This document shows positions 35,453 through 46,625 of a DNA stretch of 64,000 nucleotides, one piece after another. A program made the position numbers and the translations under genes. The notes under the pieces were generated by a model that saw only the letters and a list, made by a program, of their open reading frames with translations, ran no database searches and was not told the origin of the DNA. The stretch's first letter is position 1. Each line of letters begins with the position of its first letter. This DNA is from Uranotaenia lowii (Eukaryota > Arthropoda > Insecta > Diptera > Culicidae): contig NC_073691.1 of the NCBI RefSeq assembly GCF_029784155.1, positions 51,380,490 through 51,444,489 on the forward strand, given 5' to 3'.

Positions 35453-35614
35453 ATTTCCCTTAAATGATTAACTTTTATATACATACGGGATGTAATGTTT
35501 GAGATTTTTCGCTTCTCGCGGATGTTCAATCATCGGGCGGGATGCTCACTTTTCGGGGACCAACTTACTTCCATTGCGGTTTACGACGAGGCAAAACAGC
35601 AAGCTGAGGTTAAG
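35453..35614 (+). CDS. Possible first coding exon, 40 codons from ATG at 35495
   Basis: A strong acceptor (TTGTTTTTCTCTCTCAAG, ending 35452) is followed by 42 bases with an in-frame stop. An ATG at 35495 then opens 40 codons (start MFEIFRFSRMFNHRAGCSLF, end DEAKQQAEVK) up to a fair donor AAG|GTTTGT at 35615, phase 0. If real, the ATG would be the translation start and the segment 34801-34863 a 5' UTR exon, because a direct coding join to it hits a stop. The product is unrecognised. Confidence 0.3.
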
Positions 35615-36169
35615 GTTTGTTTGGTTTTAACTCGTGTTGGTATTTTTTCTGTTTTTTTTTTCTCATTTTCTTTCCTGTGCCTCTCTGGTGAGGAAATAAA
35701 ATAAAATAAATGTAGCATCTTTCCGGCACCGTCAGCGACGACAAAGACGACGCGACGTTAGCACCATTAGCTGCTTAAACATCCGGTCCCTTCCGGGAGT
35801 TGGTTTTTGGTTAGAATGGAAAAGAAAAGTGCAACTGAATACCGGCAACCTTATTTGCTGCAACAAACAAGGAATCGTTAAAAAAATTTTTTTTTGATTT
35901 TTGAGTTTTTATAAACTTTTAAAAAGGTTAATCAAAATTAAAGATCTGTCCCCTCAAATTTATTTAAAAATATTCATGTTTTTATTTTGTTCATTTTCAA
36001 TCCAAGCATTGAAACTTGTATTACAAACAGAAGGTTTTTAAGAGTAGGAATCCGAGTTAATCAATTATGAAATCTAGAACTCAAATTATCACAAAATAAT
36101 TGAATTATCGAAAACTTAATTTGGGCATGATTGATTGATTTTATTTAATTCAAGTTCCAATTTGAATTT

Positions 36170-38345
36170 CATAAAAATCTTATTTTTTATTAATCATTCT
36201 ATTTTTGAAATTAAAAATACGTGAATTTATTATTTTTATGTAATTCTATTTATCATATTCCTTATTTTTTGTATTTTTATAGTATTTTCAAAAATAATTC
36301 TTAATTTTTGTCCTTTTAATTTACATGTTCTTCATTTTGGTGTATTTAATTTATTTTTGACAGTTGTTTACAACTTTTTTAATTTTTCTTTATTTTAGTA
36401 GATTCTATTATGCATTTTCATGTATTCTATGTATTTTTTTTTAATTTTTTATCAGGTTTTCTAAATTTTTCCAGTTTTCCATTTTTTTTAAATTGTTTTA
36501 AGGTTCGTTTTAACATTTTTTTATGATTTTTTATTTTTTTCATTTTACAGATTTCTCTAAACTTTTTAATTGATTCATCTTTCTAATTCATTATATTTAT
36601 TTGATTCTTTTACTTTCCCTTTTTCTCTTTAAATTGTTTTTTTTTCCTTTTTTCAATTTTATCTTTTTTTTCCTATTTTAATTTTAATTTTACTTTTTGG
36701 TTTTTATTTTACTTTTCCCTTATTTGATATTTTTGAATAAATAATTATTTTTGGTACTTTTTCTAATTTATTTTTATTTTTTGTTTATTTTTTTCTTTAA
36801 TTTTTTATTCTCTAACTTATTTTTCTTCATCTTTTTTGTTATGTTTTTCTTATTTTTTTTATTTTTCTTCAATGTTGTTTAATTTTTCTTTATTTTTCAT
36901 TATTTTTTCTTAATTTTTTTCTTCTTTTTTTTTGTTTATTTTTACTTAATTTTTTCTTCATTTTTTATATTTTTTTTATTTTTTATCCTATTTTTTCTTA
37001 ATTTTTTTTTATTTTTCAGTATTTTTTTTCTTAACTTTTTATTATTTTGTCTTAATTTTTTTTATTTTTTCTTAAATTTTTTTATTTTTTCTTTATTTGT
37101 TTTATTTTTTCTTATTTTTTTTTAGTTTTTTTCTTCAATTTTTCTTCAATTTTTTTATTTTTTCTTCATTTTTTTCTATTTTTTTCCATTTTTTTTATTT
37201 TTTCTTAAATTTTTTTATTTTTTCTTAAATTTTTTTTTTCGATTTTTTTTTATTTTTTCTTCAATTTTTTTTATTTTTTCATCAATTTTTTTATTTTTTC
37301 ATAATTTTTTGTATTTTTTCATCATTTTTTTCATATTTTCATTACTTTTTTTTTCATCATTTTTTTTTTATTTTTTCATCATTTTTTTTTTATTTTTACA
37401 TCAATTTTTTTTAAATTTTTTTTCAATTTTTTTATTTTTTCTTCAATTTTTTTTTCTTCAATTTTTTTTTATTTTTTCTTCAATTTTTTAATTTTTTCTT
37501 CAATTTTTTTTTATTTTTTCTTCAATTTTTTTTTTTAATTTTTTCTTCAATTTATTTATTTTTTCTTCAATTTTTTTTTGAATTTTCTTCAATTTTTTTG
37601 TATTTTCTTCAATTTTTTTTGTTTTTTCTTCAATTTTTTTTTGTTTTTTCTTCAACTTTTTTTGTTTTTTCTTCATTTTTTTTGTTTTTTTCTTAAATTT
37701 TTTTTTGTTTTTTCTTCAATTTTTTTTTGTTTTTTCTTCAATTTTTTTTTTGTTTTTTCTTCAATATTTTTTTTGTTTTTACTTCAATTTTTTTTTTGTT
37801 TTTTCTTCAATTTTTATTTTTGTTTTTTCTTCAATTTTTTTTTGTTTTAACTTCAATTTTTTTTTGTTTTTTCTCCATTTTTTTTTGTTTTTTCTTCAAT
37901 TTTTTTTTTGTTTTTTCTTCAATTTTTTTTTTGTTTTTTCTTCAATTTTTTTTTTGTTTTTTCTTCAATTTTTTTTTGTTTTTTCTTCATTTTTTTTTTG
38001 TTTTTTCTTCAATTTTTTTTTGTTTTTTTTTTATTTATTTTTTTTTGTTTTTTCTTCAATTTTTATTTAGTTTTTTCTTCAATTTTTATTTAGTTTTTTC
38101 TTCAATTTTTATTTAGTTTTTTCTTCAATTTTTATTTAGTTTTTTCTTCAATTTTTATTTTGTTTTTTCTTCAATTTTTTTCTTTATATGTTTTTTTTTT
38201 AATTTTTATTTATTTTTTTTAATTTTTATTTTTTTTTTTTTATTTTTTCATTTTTTTTTTTGATTTTTTTTTCATTTTTTCTTAAATTTTTTTTCTTTAA
38301 TTTTTTAATTTTTTTTTAATTCCAACTATGTACATATTTTTATTT

Positions 38346-38376
<31 letters not shown>

Positions 38377-39345
38377 TCTTGTTTTGCCTTTATTTTTTTT
38401 TATAAATTTTTTTCAATTATTTTTTTTTTAAATTTTTTCCTTCAATATTTTTAATTGCTTTTCAATTTTGTTATTTTTTCTTCAATTTTTTTATTATTTA
38501 TTTTTTTTCATTTATTTTTTATTTTTTTTTTTCATTCATTTTTTCGTTTTTTTTCATGAATTTTTTTAAATTTCTTTTCATTTATTTTTTTTTTAATTTT
38601 TTTTTCATTAATTTTTTAAAATTTTTTTCATTTATTTTTTTATTTTTTTTTCATTTATTTTTTTTTTCATTTATTTTTTTAAATTTTTTTTCATTTATTT
38701 TTTTAAATATTTTTTTCATTAATTTTTTTAAATTTTTTTTTCATTAATTTTTTTTAATTTTTTTTCATTTATTTTTTTCAATTTTTTTCATTTATTTTTT
38801 TTTATTTTTTCTCAAGGGTGTTTTTATCTTTCTTTAATTTTTTTTTTGGATTTTTTCTTTAATGTGTTTTTTTTTTCTTTAATGTGTTTATTTATTTTTT
38901 TTTAAGTTTTTTTTTTATTTTTTCTTCAATGTTTTTTTATTCTTTCTTTAAAGTTTTTGATATTTTTTCTTTATTTATTTTTAAAAAAAATTTGTTTAAT
39001 ATTTTTTTATCTTATTATTTTATATGATCTTTTGATGTTTTTTTCGTTATTTTAATTATTTTATTTGTTCTAATTTTTTTTTTAATTTGCTCAAATTGTT
39101 TTGGTTTTTTTTTTTAAATTTTTAATTAAGTTTTATGATTTTTTTAAATTTTGTATAATTTATCTTGACTTTTTTTTATTTTTCGCTTTGTTTCTTAGTG
39201 TCTTTCCGTTTTTTTCTTTATTTTTCTCGATTTCTCCGTTATTAATTTTTACACATTTTTTCTTTTTATATTTCTTTAATTTTCATCATTTGCCGTTCCA
39301 TTTTCTCTATTTTTCGTTTTTTTTTCTTTTATTGCTGAGTTGAGT
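36170..39345. repeat. T-rich low-complexity block with 22-24-bp periodicity
   Basis: More than 3 kb of almost pure T/A with C. From about 37430 to 38180 it resolves into a tandem unit of about 22-24 bases (GTTTTTTCTTCAATTTTTTT, later a variant containing ATTTAG). From 38530 to 38790 it becomes TTTCATTTATTTTTTTAAAT-like units. Long Phe-rich plus frames are artefacts. Confidence 0.9.
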
Positions 39346-42300
39346 TTAATTTCGTTTTAAATTTTCAAATTGATTTTTTTAAATTGAATATTTTGAAAAT
39401 GTCATTTGGGTTCAGCCATCGTCTGAAAATCAAAACGAAAACTAACAATCATAATAAACCAGAAATTCTAAATATAGATATCATAATAAGATAATTCTAA
39501 AAACAAAATCTGAAAACCAGATTTTGAAGTGCAAAATAACATTTAAATCACAACTTTTAGTTCCCAGAATAAAATTACATATTTGGATTAAAAATAATCA
39601 TTCGAATAAGAATCCTCGTTGCTAACGTGCTTTATATTGAAATTTTTATATTAAGAATTCGTTTGAGGTACTGCATTAATAATTTATAACCAATATAATT
39701 AATAACCAACATCTAATTTTGATTTGAAGTTATTAATTTTTAATTTAACTACAGGATTCTGACCAAAAATCATATGGAGGTTTTAAAATTCCAAATTTCA
39801 GTTGTAGATTCCTTATCTAGGATTTCTTATTTTACATTTTTAATTTGTGGAATCGTAAATCGAATATCAAATTTTAGGCTTCAGGATACAATTTTTTTAT
39901 TTGAAATTAAAATATTGAATATCGGATTCCACGAATTAAAGTTTTTGCCGTTTAAATTCTGATTTAAGGACCTCAAGTCTCGAATTTTGGAATTCAGATT
40001 TCAAATTTCAGACGATTCTGTAATTTAGATTTCCCCTACCCTGTTTCGGTTCGGGAGTTCAAACTTCAGACTTTGAATTCCGAGTGCCAAGCATTGGATT
40101 TTGGAGAATGCAGAATTCAAAATTCGCGATGCAGAATATAATTTGAAAAATCCAGTTGAGGATTCGGAACAAATTTTAGAGAATGTTATATTTATACTCT
40201 CTAATCCCTAATGTTATATTTATACTCCCTAGTCCAGAATTAAAATTTCAGAATAAACGAATTAAAATTAATAATCAAATGTTACAATTATTTTAAAATT
40301 AGAACTCTAGAATTCCGAATTTGCAAAACAAAACTCACTTTCCCAATTTGTAAATAATATCGAGCTAAGAATATCTTTTCGGTATTAAAAATTTATGCTT
40401 GAAGTTAAAAGTTATCAAAATTAAATAAATTCTTTTGAATTGGTAAAAACTATTTTTTTGCCAAACAACGCTCTGCTTATCGCTTATTCATAACGTTTTT
40501 TTTTTTTCGAAATTTTGTGATTCCTACTTCTGATCCACATTTCTCCACATCTCACCGAAAAAAAATGAAAAAACGTGAAAAAAAATCCAAAGCATCTCGA
40601 ATCCGGAACTTGTTGCTCTCGGCTCTGCTAATCTCATATATCCTCATGAGTTCTTCCAGGTTTTTCCTTCGGCCCTCTCTTCACCGTTCAGCTGTTTGAA
40701 AATATTTCAGAAATTTCCTCGAACCGAAAACAAACTCTAAGAGGAAAACACCTTAGAGATAGAATGGAGATAAAACAAGACCGGGAAGAAAAAAAAACAG
40801 CCCCCCGAGTAACGTTTGCAGATTTTATAGCGCTTTCTAATCTGATTGCGAAAATGTTTTTATTCCTTCTTCAATTTTGTTTTCCCTCGATTTTGGGTTG
40901 TCAAGTATGAAAAAAAACACGGATTCACACACCTGAAGGAAACCGCCCTTATACGAGACACACCTCTCCGGTAATGGGTTTGTTTGAAACAAAAAAAAAG
41001 CAACTGCACCCAGAAATGGGAATGTGGTAGCAGAGCTCGTAAAGGGCAATCAATTTAATCAAAACACCTCGAGAGATTTTCCAATAAACGTGGTGTCAAA
41101 ATGAAAAACGGTCACTTTATTATCTGGGAAAGTTCCGAATTCGATCTCGGGGAGGTCGATTTCGATTTTGGGGTGGGTTTTGTACCGTTTGTGGGTCGAA
41201 CATTGGAATGGATTGAAAGTATTCAAAATTTGAGTAGATTTTATTCAAAAGGAATCAAAGTTTTAATGTCAATAAATTCCCATTGGAAGTAGTATAGATT
41301 TTGGTTCCGATATTTCGGTTTGAATATTTTTACAAATACTCAAACGGTCCAACATCTCACTCAAATACGGTAGTAAAATCGCTCACCTAGCCCTCGATAG
41401 CCAATAGATAGCCCGGTAATAGTTTTCGAAGTGGACACACCTCTATGCATGTGGCTGTGAACACTCTCCCTCGAAAACTTGGGACCGGCCAGGGCAGGGG
41501 ATTTCCGAAAGCGTGCCCAGGTCATAAATCAGTCTCTTATCTGGCTTCGAAAACTGGCACCCTGGTCGTCTCCCAATTCCCTATTCCTACCGGTCGGGTT
41601 CGATGCGTTTGGACCAGAACATTTTACAACTCGGTTTCACCTTCGGGAACTGCCATGGATGCAGAACTGCTACCGAGACTTGTCGGGGCAATATTGCATC
41701 TGATTCAAAACTTGCTGCTGTAATGTTGGACATCGGCAGGCTCAGCCGGATTTTATCACAAAACAGGGTCAACGGGGGACAAGAAGGGAGAACACGCATA
41801 TCTAAATACCTACAAGTATGGTAGATGTAACCTGTGAAACATGCCAATAGGGATGTTCAATGGACGCAGAAAACGCACACCGGGAACACAACCCTGGGAG
41901 ACCGAACAACTAACTGCCCGGTGTGTAGAAGCCGGGCTCCCCGAAAAACACAAATCCAATCGATAAAACTACACATCCAAACATGCATCCATGCATCTGT
42001 ACCATACTAGCACCGGATTTGGTTCTAGTTATTTCGATGGGTGGTGGCTGATAGTTGTTGTTGGTCGCAATAAACACAACCCGGTCGATTAGGGACCGAG
42101 GTGATTCTCCTACTGACCTGCAACTAAAATTCCCGAAAACCACAACAGCAACAATAACAACAGCGACGGACGAGAAGACGGATGTTGGTTGTGGGGATCC
42201 AAGGAGCTTCCTGAAGCCATCTCCTGGTACCTTCTGATTCGATGGCACCCGTGTTTGGATTGTTCGGTTTTAGGTAGACATCCCTAGGTGATTCTCAGAT

Positions 42301-42591
42301 TTGGAAGGGAAAGGTTATAAACTTTTATTGAATTCCGTTGACTGCATCGATTTCCGTTGCTTAATCGTGCACTACAACACAAAAAAAACAACAAAAAAGA
42401 TACCAACGGAGTGCAAGAATCGAAATCGCCCCTCTGCTTTTTCATCTCATCTCAGTAGCTGCCGTTTCTTCCAACTGCGCTATCTGAACTGAACTAGTTG
42501 GAAACGTTCCTTTCTTGTGTTCGTACTGATTTCATTATTAAGAAGCGAGTGCAATCCAAGTGATGTATATTAGTAATTCCAGGAATTCCAT
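39346..42591. other. Mixed region: degenerate AT-rich, then unique GC-richer
   Basis: 39360-40450 is AT-rich with many loose GAATTC/TTCAGA-like words, perhaps a decayed simple array. 40500-41060 and 41390-42500 are unique and GC-richer; frames on both strands are short and unrecognised. Confidence 0.4.
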
Positions 42592-43460
42592 ACACGCTCG
42601 AATTTGATTAACCATTTATGATTCTTAAATAACCATTTTTGACCTTTTTGAAGTTGAAATATGGTTATTTTTTAAAAATATGAAACAAGGAAGGAGCAGT
42701 TGAAAAATGGTCATTATTCAAACCAAATTCAAATTTTTGCGGACAAGTTACAAAAATGGTTATTTTTTCGTTCCAGTTGCATTTGAAATTCAAAAATCAT
42801 GATTTTAAGCATCCAGGGATTTATATTTTTACTAGATAGTTTCGTAGGGGCAGATTTAAAAGTGTGTAAAATAATTTTTATGGCATTATAAAGTTTTTAA
42901 AAGGTACTTTTATAAAGTCCCGTATATATCTGGTCATGATAGTCATTCTTCCGATGATTAGCTACACCATCCTCCCCGATTCGGGCCATTTAGCCCTCGA
43001 TCCCTCAAGAACCCTTTGTCACCTGCGATATTCCGAGACATTATGAGCCTATTCAGCTTCTCAAAGCTTTAGATTATCGGAGGACTCGCAATTTCAGCAT
43101 CCTATTAGGGAAGAAATAATTCACAAATTCAATTTCGAGTACCTAGCATACTATTAATTGAAAACTAACCTTGAGCACAGGACGTTTGCCGTATAATTTT
43201 CACTTCAAAAGCAATAAAAAATGGATTAATATTTAAACTTTTCTTTTTGAAAAACGCACCTGCCTGCAAAAGCAATCATTTCCAAAGTGGCGATAGAAAA
43301 ATACCAATTTTTTCCAACCGGTTTGGGGTTAATCCTCGAGAACTATCAAAATGATTAAAAAGAAATATTGTTGAAAAATAACCAAATTGGCAGTTTAGAA
43401 GCAAAATTCATAAAATGGTTATTTAAGAACCAAGAATGGTTGTAACAAAATGAGCGTGTA
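42592..43460. mobile_element. MITE A, about 870 bp, CACGCTC termini
   Basis: Inverted ends begin TACACGCTC (42592 on) and end GAGCGTGTA (to 43460). They continue into ATTCTTAAATAACCATTTT on the left and its complement near 43412-43430. The TA at each edge can be read as a TA target duplication. There is no coding sequence. Confidence 0.75.
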
Positions 43461-43507
43461 AGGATAAATATGACTCATTATCCCAAATCTACTCACTAGT
43501 CAAGTAT

Positions 43508-44030
43508 GTATACGCTTCTTTTTTAAACTCAAAATTAAGTTGTTTTGGTTCCAAACAGCACTTCAGTGGCAGCCCTCAAGTTTGAGTACTACTGAGCAAT
43601 CGCAAAACTAAGTTCTGATAGGCATAAGTATTCAAAACTAAGTGCGGCAGCCGAACTCAAATTTATCCTTTTTATTCGAGGGCTGTTTATTTTCAGGGAA
43701 TTAAAGGGTGATTAATTTTTTTCGTAACCGGATGTTGCTGTTCCGCTACATTGCATTGGAATTACAGAGCGGTGGAAAGTTTTGACACTCCCGGTAAAAA
43801 CTACAAAGGAAACTTCCGGATGTTACTTCCCATGTGAAGTAAATATTGTCGAACTCAGCTGTGCTCCCTCGTCAAAGGAGAAAAAAGGATCAGTTTCGAG
43901 TTAGCAGTTCGAACTTTGTTTTGAACCATCACAAAGAGAAAAAGGGAACTAAACTTTATGTTTATAGAATCTAACTATGTTTTGAACCTCGGTTAAACTT
44001 AATTTTGAGTTAAAAAGAAGGAGCGTGTAC
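43508..44030. mobile_element. MITE B, about 520 bp, related termini
   Basis: Inverted ends GTATACGCTTCTTTTTTAAA and the complement of 43994-44030 (GTACACGCTCCTTC…) match, continuing through ACTCAAAATTAAGTT. TA lies at both edges. The CACGCTC core is the same as in MITE A, 47 bases away. Confidence 0.75.
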
Positions 44031-44258
44031 AACATTCAATTAATTTAGAACACTCCGAAAAAAAACTAACTTAAAAAGTACTTGTGGCGACTTTTTGGCA
44101 AAAAGCAAGTTGAGATACTTTGAAACTCAATTATTTTTGTATTAAAATAAGTTATCATTTGATACTCGTAGGATGTTACAATATCTCAAATAACGTCAAA
44201 ATGTCCATGCTCAAATAATGGAATAATATCAATTTTGTTCCTGAAAATTGTTGTTTTT

Positions 44259-45243
44259 TCAGAGGATTCTTGACCTGCCTCTAAAAATGCTGCATGGAGT
44301 TGAAATTGGACGATTTGGAGGTCGTTTGAGGTGTTTAGGAATATACAACAGTTTTTGCACTCGTACTGAATGAGCTATTTTCTCCGGCTCAATACCGTGT
44401 TGGAAGCAGTTAACACGTAGTAAACCCAATTTCTTCTCAAAAAATTGCAGGTCGTGTAACAGAATGGTTAAAAATTTCTTTGGATCACCGTTGAGTTCAG
44501 TAACTCCATGCACACTCAATGACTTCTTGTTCTTGTTACCGTTGAGTCGAACCCGAATATTGTTTTTTAAGGTCGGTTACAGCTTCCTTACACAATATTT
44601 GCAAACCATCTGATGATGGAAATTTATACCTAAATTTTGACAAAAGTTGAATCTTGGTTAAGACTTTTTAAATTCACTAACCTAGCCCTAACCCGCTTCA
44701 ATATTTTTTTTTACAATTTCTTTGACAATTAAGAGCCTGCCATGAGTGCATGAAAGGCCTTAAGATTCTAAAGCATGAAGTTTCTCAACTAAACGAAGTT
44801 CAAAATGCATTACCAACTTTTCGTGGAGAAATTGGGTTTGCCACGTAATAACTCCTTCCAACCAATACGGCATGAACCCGAGAAATCCGCTTATTTTGTA
44901 CGAGAATACGCACTGTATCAGCACTATGCGCCTTAGAATACCTCAAACCTTTAAATTTGAACTCTATGGAGAATTTTAAAGGTAGATCAAGAATTCTCCT
45001 GCCATGATTGTAAGAAAAACAATGATTGCTTTGCATAAACAGCGCATTCAAATAACACAAGGTGCTATTCTTATTTTTTGTTATAAAAGAATGCCCTCTG
45101 TTACATATAGAAAAACTAACAGACATGACAAAACAAAACATATCGTTGACGATTTCCTCCGGCAACCGGTAATAGCAGCAGACTTCTGCTGCCACGAGCA
45201 GAACCAAGACATTGTTTGTTTTGGTTCCTCTGGCTATGTCCAA
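44259..45243 (-). pseudogene. Possible decayed coding fragments, unknown family
   Basis: Two minus-strand open segments look more protein-like than their surroundings. One is at 44259-44519 (contains KKFLTILLHDLQFFEKKLGL and LLYIPKHLKRPPNRPI). The other is at 44800-45010 (contains LPLKFSIEFKFKGLRYSKAH and LVGRSYYVANPISPRKVGN). They are in different frames and separated by AT-rich sequence with stops. They may be parts of a dead transposon gene or of spliced exons. No motif was recognised. Confidence 0.2.
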
Positions 45244-45256
45244 TTCGCAATCGATA

Positions 45257-45411
45257 AAGCCTAGTCCACACTAGGAAATGGTTTGTCTCGAGACGCTCCC
45301 ATTTTCTTTGGGAGACACTGAGATCGTCTCAGGTTTCCAACAACAACAACAACAACAAGTTCGTCTCATAACAAAAATCGCAGTTCATGTTGCCTAGTGT
45401 GGACTAGGCTT
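45257..45411. mobile_element. Short MITE, 155 bp
   Basis: The ends AAGCCTAGTCCACACTAGG and its inverted copy at 45393-45411 are perfect over 19 bases. TA lies at both edges (45255-45256 and 45411-45412). The interior holds an (AAC)n microsatellite at 45340-45358. Confidence 0.85.
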
Positions 45412-45904
45412 AACAATAGATCAATGACACGGTACAAATGTTTACATCATTACACGGTTAAGCGATACTACTCAAATTGGGTTCGTGGTAACACAACAGT
45501 GTTGCCAGATATTGTAGGTTAGAGTATCATTGAGAAATGAGTACTTCCCCGGTCAATATGAGAAGTGGAAAGTGACCAATAGCTATCGCTAATGTAATGG
45601 GTAGTTGTTTAAGGACTTACATATTACAAGCTTACATATGACAGTAATTAAAATAATTTTTTTTGTTTCGATCATAGTCGTTATAACATCTTTATGTCGT
45701 TCGTGACTTATATCAACGATGCAGTTGGCGGACAAGTCATTGAAAAACTTATCCGGTAAAACTGTGATCGATGTTTACTCTTGAACTCGAACTCACGGAC
45801 ATCGGAATTAAAATAATATGTATTTTGTTTATTTGAATAAATTTGTGGAATTTTCTCTATGCGGCAGCTTGTGAGAAATCACAGGGTCCTTTGAGGCCAA
45901 AGCC

Positions 45905-46625
45905 AATAGCCACTGTGGGCTGAACTTTGTTGTTACGATGTGAAATGCTGGATTGTGAAATGTAACAGATCAATAATAGCCACTGTGTGCTGAGCTTTGT
46001 TGTTACGATGTGTAATGCTGTGTTGTGTAATGTAACAGACAAATAATAGCCACTGTGGGTCGAGCTTTGTTGTTACGATGTGTAATGCTAGATTGTCTAT
46101 TATTAATTAGACAAATAATAGCCACTGTGGGCTGAATTTTTTTGTTACAACGTGTAATGCTGTGTTGTTAAATGTAACAGACAATTAATAACCACTGTAG
46201 GCTGAGCTTTATTTTTACGATGTGTAATGCTTTGTTGAGTAATGTAACAGACAAATAATAACCACTGTGGGCTTAGCTTTGTTGTTACGATGTGTAATGC
46301 TGTGTTGTGTAATGTAACAGACAAATAATAGCCACTGTGGGCTGCTGAGCTTTATTGTGACGGTGTGTAATGCTGTGTTGTGTAATGTGACAGACAAATA
46401 ATAGCCACTGTGGGCTGAGTTTTGTTCTTTCAACGTTCAATGCTGTGTTGTTTAACGTAACTGACAAAAAATAGCCACTGTGGGCTGAGCTTTATTGTTA
46501 CGCTGTGTAATGCTGTGTTGTGTAATGTAACAGACAAATGGAAACCACTGTGGGCTGAGCTTTGATGTAACAGTGTGTTATGCTGTATTGTGTAATGTAA
46601 CAGACAAACCACAGTGGGCTGAGCT
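45905..46625. repeat. 70-bp minisatellite, 11 copies
   Basis: Unit marked by CACTGTGGGCTGAGCTTTG at 45911, 45981, 46051, 46123, 46193, 46263, 46333, 46406, 46476 and 46546, with a last shorter copy at 46610. Each unit also contains TGTGTAATGTAACAGACAAA. Minus-strand open frames here (repeating LLHYTTQHY-like peptides) follow from the repeat and break at the third register. Confidence 0.92.

Larger units (their letters stand above)
33760..36170. other. Unique island with splice-bounded segments
   Basis: Non-repetitive sequence between satellite arrays. It holds the best exon-like signals of the window (34801-34863 and 35453-35614), both on plus. Confidence 0.5.

Noticed and set aside
37309..38116. 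Phe-rich membrane-protein-like frames
   Set aside because: Low-complexity T-rich tandem repeat read in three frames.
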